This document shows positions 1 through 11,500 of a stretch of DNA of 64,000 bases, one piece after another. The stretch is from Hydractinia symbiolongicarpus (lineage: Eukaryota; Cnidaria; Hydrozoa; Anthoathecata; Hydractiniidae), in contig NC_079878.1 of assembly GCF_029227915.1 (NCBI RefSeq), positions 34,251,501-34,315,500 on the forward strand. Reading direction: 5' to 3'. The notes under the pieces are model-generated. The model was not told the DNA's origin and searched no databases. It saw only the letters and a program-made list of their open reading frames with translations. Every line of letters begins with the position of its first letter. The stretch's first letter is position 1. The translations under genes were made by a program, and so were the position numbers.

Positions 1-1555
1 TTATCAGGTCACAGTACAAAGTTTGTTCAATTAAGTCCCACAGACAATCGTTTCACTGTTAAAAGCGACGCAACCTAGTAATATGAAAAATATATCGCTA
101 AATACATGTTGGTACGAATACGTGACCTAACTGTTGTAACTCAAACGGACTGACACCGTAACAAAGTCAATGAAATGTAGTTTTTAAAACTATGGCTATT
201 TCTTCAGCTCGCAATAACAGAGAGGATTCGTCCCACATTAAAGAATGACTTATTAATCTAAATTTTTAAATGAAGTGCTACCACAGCGCCCAGTGTAATC
301 GCTGAGTTTCCGCAATCATGTCAAATTAAGAGGAATGTTGTTTCTTGGAGTCCAATTGTCTCCTTCACCACATTTATCAGGTCACAGTCGAAAGTTAGTT
401 CAATTAAGTCCCACAGTCAATCGCTTCATTGATAAAACCGATGCAACCTAGTAATATCAAAAAATATCGCTAAATACATGTTGGTACAGGTATGTGACCC
501 AACCGCTGTAACTCAAACGGACTGACACCGTTAGAAAGTCAATGAAATGCAGTTTTTGAAACTGTCGCTATTTCTTCAGCGCGCGATAAGGGCTAGGATT
601 GGTCCCACAGTAAAAAATGACTTATTAATCGAAGTTTTTAAATAAAGCGCTACCACAGCGCCCAGTAAAATTGCTGAGTTCCGGCAATCATGTCAAATTA
701 AGAAGAATGTTATTTCTTGGAGTCCAATTGTCTCCTTTATCACATTTATCAGGTCACAGTCCAAAGTTTGTTCAATTAAGTCCCACAGTCAATCGTTTTA
801 CTGTTAAAGGCGATGCAACCTAGTAATATCAGAAAAATATCGCTAAATACATGTTGGTACGAATATGTGACCCAACTGTTGTAACTGGAACGGACTGACA
901 CCGTTAGAAAGTCAATGAAATGTAGTTTTTTAAACTGTCGCTACTTCTTCAGCGCCCGATAACGGATAGGATTGGTCCCACAGTAAAAAATGAATTATTA
1001 ATCCAAGTTTTTAAATGAAGCGCTATCACAGCGCCCAGTGTAACCGCTGAGTTCCAGCAATCATGTCAAATTAAGAAGAATGTTATTTCTTGGAGTCCAA
1101 TTTTCTCATTTATCACATTTATTAGGTCACAGTACAAAGCTTGTTCAATTAAGTCCCCACAGTCAATCATTTCACTGTTAAAAGCGACGCAACCTAGTAA
1201 TATCAGAAAAATATCGCTTAATACATGTTGGTACGAATATGTGACACAACTGTTGTAACTCAAACGGACAGACACCGTTAGAAAGTCAATGAAATGCGGT
1301 TTTTGAAACTGTCGCTATTTCTTCAGCGCGCGATAAGTGCTAGGGTTGGTCCCACAGTAAAAAATGACTTATTAATCTAAGTTTTTAAATGAAGCGCTAC
1401 CACAGCGCCTAGTGTAATTGCTAAGTTCCGGCAATCATGTCAAATTAAGAAGAATGTTTTTTGTTGGAGTCCAATTTTCTCATTTATCACATTTATCAGG
1501 TCACAGTCCAAAGTTAGTTCAATTAAGTCCCACAGTCAATCGTTTCACTGTTAAA

Positions 1556-1591
1556 AGCGATGCAACCTAGTAATATCAGAAAAATATCGCT
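1556..1591. other. Conserved intramonomer dyad AGCGAT...ATCGCT
   Basis: AGCGAT (1556-1561) and its exact reverse complement ATCGCT (1586-1591) flank 24 bases containing CAACCTAGTAATATCAG. The same pair is present in most of the monomers across the window. Some copies break one arm, for example ATTGCT near 40321 and 41815, ATCACT near 29127 and 49990, and ATCGAT near 54497. An imperfect stem or a symmetric protein site are both possible. No function is shown by the sequence. Confidence 0.6.
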
Positions 1592-1595
1592 AAAT

Positions 1596-1607
1596 ACATG
1601 TTGGTAC
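1596..1607. other. Highly conserved box ACATGTTGGTAC
   Basis: This 12-bp box contains two palindromic hexamer or tetramer cores (ACATGT and GTAC) and is among the least variable parts of the monomer in all subfamilies. Exceptions are few and shared by related copies: ACATGTTGGTAG around 32130, 33250 and 34370; ACATATTGGTAC around 44806, 46297 and 47789; and a 3' GTTAC variant around 3450, 4566, 13130 and 19460. Conservation above the monomer average would fit a bound-protein site, but this is only a candidate. Confidence 0.5.
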
Positions 1608-2610
1608 GAATACGTGACCCAACCGTTGTAACTCAAAAGACTGACACCGTTAGAAAGTCAATGAAATGTAGTTTTTGAAACTGTCGCCATTTCTTCAGCG
1701 CGCGATAATGGATAGGATTGGTCCCACAGTAAAGAATGATTTATTCATCTAAATATTTAAATGAAGGGCTACAACAGCGCCCAGTGTAATCGCTGAGCTC
1801 CGGCAATCACGTCAAATTAAGAAGAATGTGATTTCTTGGAGTCCAATTGTCTCATTTATCACATTTATCAGGTCACAGTCCAAAGTTAGTCCAATTAAGT
1901 CCCACAGTCAATCGTTTCATTGTTAAAAGCGATGCAACCTAGTAATTTCAGAAAAATATCGCTAAATACATGTTGGTACGAATATGTGACCCAACCGTTG
2001 TAACTCAAACGGACGTGCACCGTTAGAATGTCAATGAAATGTAGTTTTTGAAACTGTCGCTATTTCTTCAACGCGCGATAACTGCTAGGATTTGTCCCAC
2101 AGTAAAAAATGACTTATTTTTCTAAGTTTTTAAATGAAGCGCTACCACAGCGCCCAGTGTAATTGCTGAGTTCCGGCAATCATGTCAAATTAAGAAGAAT
2201 GTTATTTCTTGGAGACCAATTGTCTTCTTTATCACATTTATCAGGTCACAGTCCAAAGTTAGTTCAATTAAGTCCCACAGTCAATCGTTTCACTGTTAAA
2301 AGCGATGCAACCTACTAATATCAGAAAAATATCGCTAAATACATGTTGGTACGAATATGTGACCCAACTGTTGTAACTGGAACAGACTGACACCGTTAGA
2401 AAGTCAATGAAATGTAGTTTTTTAAGCTGTCGCTACTTCTTCAGCGCACGATAACGGATAGGATTGGTCCCACAGTAAAAAATGAATTATTAATCCAAGT
2501 TTTTATATGAAGCGCTACCACAGCGCCCAGTGTAACCGCTGAGTTCCGGCAATCATGTCAAAATAAGAAGAATGTTATTTCTTGGAGTCCGATTTTCTCA
2601 TTTATCACAT

Positions 2611-2972
2611 TTATCAGGTCACAGTACAAAGTTTGTTCAATTAAGTCCCACACACTGTTAGAAGCGACGCAACCTAGTAATATCAGAAAAATATCGCTTA
2701 ATACATGTTGGTACGAATATGTGACACAACTCTTGTAAGTCAAACGGACTGACACCGTTAGAAAGTCAATGAAATGCAGTTTTTGAAACTGTCGCTATTT
2801 CTTCAGCGCCCGATAACGGATAGGATTGGTCCCACAGTAAAAAATGACTTATTAATCTAAATTTTTAAATGAAGCGCTACCACAGCGCCCAGTGTAATCG
2901 CTGAGTTCCGGCAATCATGTCAAATTAAGAAGAATGTTTTTTGTTGGAGTCCAATTTACTCATTTATCACAT
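2611..2972 (+). repeat. Short monomer variant with 11-bp deletion
   Basis: The usual TCCCACAGTCAATCGTTTCACTG segment is reduced to TCCCACACACTG near 2646, an 11-bp loss, giving a unit of about 362 bp. The identical deletion, together with the linked substitution GTTAGAAGCG, is found near 12318 in the monomer starting at 12283. It is a private marker proving common descent of these two HOR positions, 9672 bp (26 monomers) apart. Confidence 0.9.
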
Positions 2973-3344
2973 TTATCAGGTCACAGTCCAAAGTTAGTTC
3001 AATTAAGTCCCACAGCCAATCGTTTCACTGTTAAAAGCGATGCAACCTAGTAATATCAGATAAATATCGCTAAAAACATGTTGGTACGAATACGTGACCC
3101 AACCGTTGTAACTCAAAAGACTGACACCGTTAGAAAGTCAATGAAATGTAGTTTTTGAAACTGTCGCTATTTCTTCACCGCGCGATAATGGATAGGATTG
3201 GTCCCACAGTAAAGAATGATTTATTCATCTAAATTTTTAAATGAAGCGCTACCACAGCGCCCAGTGTAATCGCTGAGTTCCGGCAATCACGTCAAATTAA
3301 GAAGAATGTGATTTCTTGGAGTCCAATTGTCTCATTTATCACAT

Positions 3345-4460
3345 TTATCAGGTCACAGTCCAAAGTTAGTCCAATTAAGTCCCACAGTCAATCGTTTCAT
3401 TGTTAAAAGCGATGCAACCTAGTAATTTCAGAAAAATATCGCTAAATACTGTTGTTACGAATATGTGACCCAACTGTTGTAACTCAAACGGACGTGCACC
3501 GTTAGAATGTCAATGAAATGTAGTTTTTGAAACTGTCGCTATTTCTTCAACGCGCGATAACTGCTAGGATTAGTCCCACATTAAAAAATGACTTATTTTT
3601 CTAAATTTATAAATAAAGAACTATCACAGCGCTCAGTGTGATCGCTGAGTTCCGGCAATCATGTCAAATTAAGAAGAATGTTATTTCTTGGAGTCAACTT
3701 GTCTCACTTATCACATTTATCAGGTCACACTCCAAAATCATTTCAATTTAGCCCCACAGTCAATCGTTTCATTGTTAAAAGCAATGCAACCTAGTAATAT
3801 CAAAAATTATCGCTAAATACATGTTGGTACGGGTATGTGACCCAACCGTTGTAACTCAAACGGACTGACACCGTTAGAAAGTCAATGAAATGCAGTTTTT
3901 GAAACTGTCGCTATTTCTTCAGCGCGCGATAAGGGCTAGGATTGGTCCCACAGTAAAAAATGACTTATTAATCTAAGTTTTTAAATGAAGCGCTACCACA
4001 GCGCCTAGTGTAATTGCTGAGTTCCGGCAATCATGTCAAATTAAGAAGAATGTTTTTTGTTGGAGTCCAATTTTCTCATTTATCACATTTATCAGGTCAA
4101 AGTCAAAAGTTAGTTCAATTAAGTCCCACAGCCCATCGCTTCATTGTTAAAAGAGATGCAACCTAGTAATATCAAAAAATATCGCTAAATACATGTTGGT
4201 ACGGGTATGTGACCCAACCGTTGTAACTCAAACGGACTGACAGCGTTAGAAAGTCAATGAAATGCAGTTTTTGAAACTGTCGCTATTTCTTCAGCGCGCG
4301 ATAAGTGCTAGGATTGGTCCCACAGTAAAAAATGACTTATTAATCTAAGTTTTTAAATGAAGCGCTACCACAGCGCCCAGTGTAATTGCTGAGTTCCGGC
4401 AATCATGTCAAATTAAGAAGAATGTTATTTCTTGGAGTCTAATTGTCTCCTTTATCACAT
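3345..4460 (+). repeat. Three-monomer unit, first tandem copy
   Basis: The 1116-bp unit (3 x 372) starts with a monomer carrying TAATTTCAG, AATACTGTTGTTACG and GGACGTGCACC. The second monomer has CACACTCCAAAATCATTTC and TTTAGCCCC. The third has CAGCCCATCGCTTC and AAAAGAGATG. The unit is repeated directly at 4461-5576 with only scattered differences. In the second long HOR copy only one version is present (13017-14133), so the duplication arose in copy 1 or one unit was lost in copy 2. Confidence 0.9.
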
Positions 4461-5576
4461 TTATCAGGTCACAGTCCAAAGTTAGTCCAATTAAGTCCCA
4501 CAGTCAATCGTTTCATTGTTAAAAGCGATGCAACCTAGTAATTTCAGAAAAATAACGCTAAATACTGTTGTTACGAATATGTGACCCAACTGTTGTAACT
4601 CCAACGGACGTGCACCGTTAGAATGTCAATGAAATGTAGTTTTTGAAACTGTCGCTATTTCTTCAACGCGCGATAACTGCTAGGATTAGTCCCACATTAA
4701 AAAATGACTTATTTTTCTAAATTTATAAATAAAGAACTATCACAGCGCTCAGTGTGATCGCTGAGTTCTGGCAATCATGTCAAATTAAGAAGAATGTTAT
4801 TTCTTGGAGTCAACTTGTCTCACTTATCACATTTATCAGGTCACACTCCAAAATCATTTCAATTTAGCCCCACAGTCAATCGTTTCATTGTTAAAAGCAA
4901 TGCAACCTAGTAATATCAAAAATTATCGCTAAATACATGTTGGTACGGGTATGTGACCCAACCGTTGTAACTCAAACGGACTGACACCGTTAGAAAGTCA
5001 ATGAAATGCGGTTTTTGAAACTGTCGCTATTTCTTCAGCGCGCGATAAGGGCTAGGATTGGTCCCACAGTAAAAAATGACTTATTAATCTAAGTTTTTAA
5101 ATGAAGCGCTACCACAGCGCCTAGTGTAATTGCTGAGTTCCGGCAATCATGTCAAATTAAGAAGAATGTTTTTTGTTGGAGTCCAATTTTCTCATTTATC
5201 ACATTTATCAGGTCACAGTCAAAAGTTAGTTCAATTAAGTCCCACAGCCCATCGCTTCATTGTTAAAAGAGATGCAACCTAGTAATATCAAAAAATATCG
5301 CTAAATACATGTTGGTACGGGTATGTGACCCAACCGTTGTAACTCAAACGGACTGACACCGTTAGAAAGTCAATGAAATGCAGTTTTTGAAACTGTCGCT
5401 ATTTCTTCAGCGCGCGATAAGTGCTAGGATTGGTCCCACAGTAAAAAATGACTTATTAATCTAAGTTTTTAAATGAAGCGCTACCACAGCGCCCAGTGTA
5501 ATTGCTGAGTTCCGGCAATCATGTCAAATTAAGAAGAATGTTATTTCTTGGAGTCTAATTGTCTCCTTTATCACAT
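4461..5576 (+). repeat. Three-monomer unit, second tandem copy
   Basis: Matches 3345-4460 monomer for monomer at an offset of 1116 bp, including the rare AATACTGTTGTTACG variant of the conserved box. Differences seen include ATAACGCT for ATATCGCT and TTCTGGCAATC for TTCCGGCAATC. The junctions at both ends are in phase with the monomer. Confidence 0.9.
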
Positions 5577-8556
5577 TTATCAGGTCACAGTCCAAAGTTA
5601 GTTCAATTAAGTCCCATAGTCAATCGTTTCACTGTTAAAAGCGATGCAACCTTGTAATATTAGAAAAATATCGCTAAATACATGTTGGTACGAATACGTG
5701 ACCCAACCGTTGTAACTCAAAAGACTGACACCGTTAGAAAGTCAATGAAATGTAGTTTTTGAAACTGTCGCCATTTCTTCAGCGCGCGATAATGGATAGG
5801 ATTGGTCCCACAGTAAAGAATGATTTATTCATCTAAATATTTAAATGAAGGGCTACAACAGCGCCCAGTGTAATCGCTGAGTTCCGGCAATCACGTCAAA
5901 TTAAGAAGAATGTGATTTCTTGGAGTCCAATTGTCTCATTTATCACATTTATCAGGTCACAGTTCAAAGTTAGTCCAATTAAGTCCCACAGTCAATCGTT
6001 TCATTGTTAAAAGCGATGCAACCTAGTAATTTCAGAAAAATATCGCTAAATACATGTTGGTACGAATATGTGACCCAACCGTTGTAACTCAAACGGACGT
6101 GCACCGTTAGAATGTCAATGAAATGTAGTTTTTGAAACTGTCGCTATTTCTTCAACGCGCGATAACTGCTAGGATTTGTCCCACAGTAAAAAATGACTTA
6201 TTTTTCTAAGTTTTTAAATGAAGCGCTACCACAGCGCCCAGTGTAATTGCTGAGTTCCGGCAATCATGTCAAATTAAGAAGAATGTTATTTCTTGGAGTC
6301 CAATTGTCTCCTTTATCACATTTATCAGGTCACAGTCCAAAGTTAGTTCAATTAAGTCCCACAGTCAATCGTTTCACTGTTAAAAGCGATGCAACCTAGT
6401 AATATCAGAAAAATATCGCTAAATACATGTTGGTACAAATATGTGACCCAACTGTTGTAACTGGAACAGACTGACACCGTTAGAAAGTCAATGAAATGTA
6501 GTTTTTTAAACTGTCGCTACTTCTTCAGCGCCCGATAACGGATAGGATTGGTCCCACAGTAAAAAATGAATTATTAATCCAAGTTTTTATATGAAGCGCT
6601 ACCACAGCGCCCAGTGTAACCGCTGAGTTCCGGCAATCATGTCAAAATAAGAAGAATGTTATTTCTTGGAGTCCGATTTTCTCATTTATCACATTTATCA
6701 GGTCACAGTACAAAGTTTGTTCAATTAAGTCCCACAATCAATCGTTTCACTGTTAAAAGCGACGCAACCTAGTAATATCAGAAAAATATCGCTTAATACA
6801 TGTTGGTACGAATATGTGACACAACTGTTGTAACTCAAACGGACTGACACCATTAGAAAGTCAATGAAATGCAGTTTTTGAAACTGTCGCTATTTCTTCA
6901 GCGCCCGATAACGGATAGGATTGGTCCCACAGTAAAAAATGACTTAATAATCTAAATTTTTAAATGAAGCGCTACCACAGCGCCCAGTGTAATCGCTGAG
7001 TTCCGGCAATCATGTCAAATTAAGAAGAATGTTTTTTGTTGGAGTCCAATTTTCTCATTTATCACATTTATCAGGTCACAGTCCAAAGTTAGTTCAATTA
7101 AGTCCCACAGCCAATCGTTTCACTGTTAAAAGTGATGCAACCTAGTAATATCAGATAAATATCGCTAAAAACATGTTGGTACGAATACGTGACCCAACCG
7201 TTGTAACTCAAAAGACTGACACCGTTAGAAAGTCAATGAAATGTAGTTTTTGAAACTGTCGCTATTTCTTCAGCGCGCGATAATGGATAGGATTGGTCCC
7301 ACAGTAAAGAATGATTTATTCATCTAAATTTTTAAATGAAGCGCTACCACAGCGCCCAGTGTAATCGCTGAGTTCCGGCAATCACGTCAAATTAAGAAGA
7401 ATGTTATTTCTTGGAGTCCAATTGTCTCATTTATCACATTTATCAGGTCACAGTCCAAAGTTAGTCCAATTAAGTCCCACAGTCAATCGTTTCATTGTTA
7501 AAAGCGATGCAACCTAGTAATATCAAAAAATATCGCTAAATACATGTTGGTACGAATATGTGACACAACTGTTGTAACTGAAACGGACTGACACCGTTAG
7601 AAAGTCAATGAAATGCAGTTTTTGAAACTGTCGCTATTTCTTCAGCGCGCGATAACGGCTAGGATTGGTCCCACAGTGAAAAATGACTTATTTATCTAAA
7701 TTTTTAGATGAAGCACTACCACAGCGCCCAATGTAATCGCTGAGTTTCGGCAATCACGTCAAACTAAGAAGAATGTTATTTCTTGGAGTCCAACTGTCTC
7801 ATTTATCACATTTATCAGATCACAGTCGAAAGTTAGTTTAGCTAAGTCCCACAGTCAATCGCTTCAATGGTAAAAGCGATGCAACCTAGTAATATAAGAA
7901 AAATATCGCTTAATACATGTTGGTACGAATATGTGACACAACTGTTGTAACTGAAACGGACTGACACCGTTAGAAAGTCAATGAAAGGTAGTTTTTGAAA
8001 CTGTCGCTATTTCTTCAGCGCCCGATAACGGATAGGATTGGTGCCGCAGTAAAGAATGACTTATTTTTCTAAATTGTTGGATGAAGCGCTACCACAGCGC
8101 ACAGTGTAATCGCCGAGTTCCGGCAATCACATCAAATTAAAAAGAATGTTATTTCTTGGTGTCCAATTGTCTCATTTTTCACATTTATCAGGTCGCAGTC
8201 CAAAGTTAGTTCAATTAAGTCCCAAAGTCAATCGTTTCATTGTTAAAAGCGTTGCAACCTAGTACTATAAAAAAATATCGCTAAATACATGTTGGTACGA
8301 ATATGTGACGCAACTTTTGTAACTGGAACGGACTGACACCGTTAGAAAGTCAATGAAATGTAGTTTTTTAAACTGTCGCTACTTCTTCAGCGCCCGATAA
8401 CGGATAGGATTGGTCCCACAGTAAAAAATGAATTATTAATCCAAGTTTTTAAATGAAGCGCTACCACAGCGCCTAGTGTAACCGCTGAGTTCCGGCAGTC
8501 ATGTCAAATTAAGAAGAATGTTATTTCTTGGAGTCCTATTTTCTCATTTATCACAT

Positions 8557-11500
8557 TTATCAGGTAACAGTACAAAGTTTGTTCAATTAAGTCCCACAGA
8601 CAATCGTTTCACTGTTAAAAGCGACGCAACCTAGTAATATGAGAAATATATCGCTAAATACATGTTGGTACGAATACGTGACCCAACTGTTGTAACTCAA
8701 ACGGACTGACACCGTAACAAAGTCAATGAAATGTAGTTTTTAAAACTATGGCTATTTCTTCAGCTCGCAATAACAGAGAGGATTCGTCCCACATTAAAGA
8801 ATGACTTATTAATCTAAATTTTTAAATGAAGTGCTACCACAGCGCCCAGTGTAATCGCTGAGTTTCCGCAATCATGTCAAATTAAGAGGAATGTTGTTTC
8901 TTGGAGTCCAATTGTCTCCTTTACCACATTTATCAGGTCACAGTCGAAAGTTAGTTCAATTAAGTCCCACAGTCAATCGCTTCATTGATAAAAGCGATGC
9001 AACCTAGTAATATCAAAAAATATCGCTAATTACATGTTGGTACGGGTATGTGACCCAACCGCTGTAACTCAAACGGACTGACACCGTTAGAAAGTCAATG
9101 AAATGCAATTTTTGAAACTGTCGCTATTTCTTCAGCGCGCGATAAGGGCTAGGATTGGTCCCACAGTAAAAAATGACTTATTAATCTAAGTTTTTAAATA
9201 AAGCGCTACCACAGCGCCCAGTAAAATTGCTGAGTTCCGGCAATCATGTCAAATTAAGAAGAATGTTATTTCTTTGAGTCCAATTGTCTCCTTTATCACA
9301 TTTATCAGGTCACAGTCCAAAGTTTGTTCAATTAAGTCCCACAGTCAATCGTTTCACTGTTAAAGGCGATGCAACCTAGTAATATCAGAAAAATATCGCT
9401 AAATACATGTTGGTACGAATATGTGACCCAACTGTTGTAACTGGAACGGACTGACACCGTTAGAAAGTCAATGAAATGTAGTTTTTTAAACCGTCGCTAC
9501 TTCTTCAGCGCCCGATAACGGATAGGATTGGTCCCACAGTAAAAAATGAATTATTAATCCAAGTTTTTAAATGAAGCGCTATCACAGCGCCCATTGTAAC
9601 CGCTGAGTTCCGGCAATCATGTCAAATTAAGAAGAATGTTATTTCTTGGAGTCCAATTTTCTCATTTATCACATTTATTAGGTCGCAGTACAAAGCTTGT
9701 TCAATTAAGTCCCACAGTCAATCATTTCACTGTTAAAAGCGACGCAACCTAGTAATATCAGAAAAATATCGCTTAATACATGTTGGTACGAATATGTGAC
9801 ACAACTGTTGTAACTCAAACGGACAGACACCGTTAGAAAGTCAATGAAATGCGATTTTTGAAACTGTCGCTATTTCTTCAGCGCGCGATAAGTGCTAGGG
9901 TTGGTCCCACAGTAAAAAATGACTTATTAATCTAAGTTTTTAAATGAAGCGCTACCACAGCGCCTAGTGTAATTGCTAAGTTCCGGCAATCATGTCAAAT
10001 TAAGAAGAATGTTTTTTGTTGGAGTCCAATTTTCTCATTTATCACATTTATCAGGTCACAGTCCAAAGTTAGTTCAATTAAGTCCCACAGGCAATCGCTT
10101 CATTGTTAAAAGAGATGCAACCTAGTAATATCAAAAAATATCGCTAAATACATGTTGGTACGGGTATGTGACCCAACCGTCGTAACTCAAACGGACTGAC
10201 ACCGTTAGAAAGTCAATGAAATGCATTTTTTGAAACTGTCGCTATTTCTTCAGCGCGCGATAAGGGCTAGGATTGGTCCCACAGTAAAAAATGACTTATT
10301 AATCTAAGTTTTTAAATGAAGCGCTACCACAGCGCCCAGTGTAATTGCTGAGTTCCGGCAATCATGTCAAATTAAGAAGAATGTTATTTCTTGGAGTCTA
10401 ATTGTCTCCTTTATCACATTTATCAGGTCACAGTCCAAAGTTAGTTCAATTAAGTCCCACAGTCAATCGTTTCACTGTTAAAAGCGATGCAACCTAGTAA
10501 TATCAGAAAAATATCGCTAAATACATGTTGGTACGAATATGTGACCCAACCGTTGTAACTCAAACGGACGTGCACCGTTAGAATGTCAATGAAATGTAGT
10601 TTTTGAAACTGTCGCTATTTCTTCAACGCGCGATAACTGCTAGGATTTGTCCCACAGTAAAAAATGACTTATTTTTCTAAGTTTTAAAATGAAGCGCTAC
10701 CACAGCGCCCAGTGTAATTGCTGAGTTCCGGCAATCATGTCAAATTAAGAAGAATGTTATTTCTTGGAGACCAATTGTCTCCTTTATCACATTTATCAGG
10801 TCACAGTCCAAAGTTAGTTCAATTAAGTCCCACAGTCAATCGTTTCACTGTTAAAAGCGATGCAACCTACTAATATCAGAATAATATCGCTAAATACATG
10901 TTGGTACGAATATGTGACCCAACTGTTGTAACTGGAACAGACTGACACCGTTAGAAAGTCAATGAAATGCAGTTTTTGAAACTGTCGCTATTTCTTCAGC
11001 GCCCGATAACGGATAGGATTGGTCCCACAGTAAAAAATGACTTATTAATCTAAATTTTTAAATGAAGCGCTAATACAGCGCCCAGTGTAATCGCTGAGTT
11101 CCGGCAATCATGTCAAATTAAGAAGAATGTTTTTTGTTGGAGTCCAATTTTCTCATTTATCATATTTATCAGGTCACAGTCCAAAGTTAGTTCAATTAAG
11201 TCGCACAGCCAATCGTTTCACTGTTAAAAGCGATGCAACCTAGTAATATCAGATAAATATCGCTAAAAACATGTTGGTACGAATACCTGACCCAACCGTT
11301 GTAACTCAAAAGACTGACACCGTTAGAAAGTCAATGAAATGTAGTTTTTGAAACTGTCGCTATTTCTTCAGCGCGCGATAATGGATAGGATTGGTCCCAC
11401 AGTAAAGAATGATTTATTCATCTAAATTTTTAAATGAAGCGCTACCACAGCGCCCAGTGTAATCGCTGAGTTCCGGCAATCACGTCAAATTAAGAAGAAT

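Larger units (their letters stand above)
1527..1730 (+). repeat. Direct decamer GTCCCACAGT twice per monomer
   Basis: GTCCCACAGT occurs at 1527-1536 and again at 1721-1730, 194 bp apart. The next monomer's first copy follows about 178 bp after the second. The same arrangement is found in most monomers, for example 408 and 602. The near-half-monomer spacing, with loosely similar flanks (CTT-ATT-A/T run after each), hints that the 372-bp unit may descend from a dimer of about 186 bp. The rest of the two halves no longer aligns obviously. Confidence 0.5.
1493..1864 (+). repeat. Reference monomer, annotated by internal position
   Basis: This representative unit is used to map internal landmarks. 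Position 1 is TTATCAGG. At 35 comes the decamer GTCCCACAGT, followed by AATCGTTTCA. AGCGAT at 64 and ATCGCT at 94 form a dyad. ACATGTTGGTAC lies at 104. Next come a segment around GACACCGTTAGAAAG and TTTTTGAAACTGTCGC with a second AGCG/CGCT-rich cluster. The decamer GTCCCACAGT recurs at 229, followed by an A/T-rich stretch and the GC-rich CACAGCGCCCAGTG. The end carries GGCAATCAYGTC, then AATTAAGAAGAATGT and TCTTGGAGTCC. This copy has a 2-bp deletion (CAAAAGACTG instead of CAAACGGACTG) that marks one monomer subtype also found at 2973, 5577, 7068, 11538 and elsewhere. Confidence 0.9.
1..8556 (+). repeat. Long higher-order repeat, copy 1 (23 monomers)
   Basis: Monomer starts are 1, 374, 746, 1119, 1493, 1865, 2238, 2611, 2973, 3345, 3717, 4089, 4461, 4833, 5205, 5577, 5949, 6322, 6695, 7068, 7440, 7812 and 8185. 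The first monomer carries a distinctive variant set (CAGACAATCG; CTCGCAATAACAGAGAGG) that reappears only at 8557 and 15624, defining the HOR period. 8556 bp equals 23 x 372. Monomers 2-4 (374, 746, 1119) match 8930, 9302 and 9675 with very few changes. The copy contains an internal tandem duplication of three monomers (3345-4460 and 4461-5576). The left edge is cut by the window, so the unit may begin earlier. Confidence 0.9.

Noticed and set aside
1066-1275. Short open frame on the minus strand (69 codons), with related ones at 2558-2755 and 12230-12427 (65 codons)
   Set aside because: They lie in satellite monomers and are opened by small indels (one inserted C near 1155, the 11-bp deletion near 2646 and 12318). 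They have no domain, no start context and no counterpart in the other ~170 monomers.
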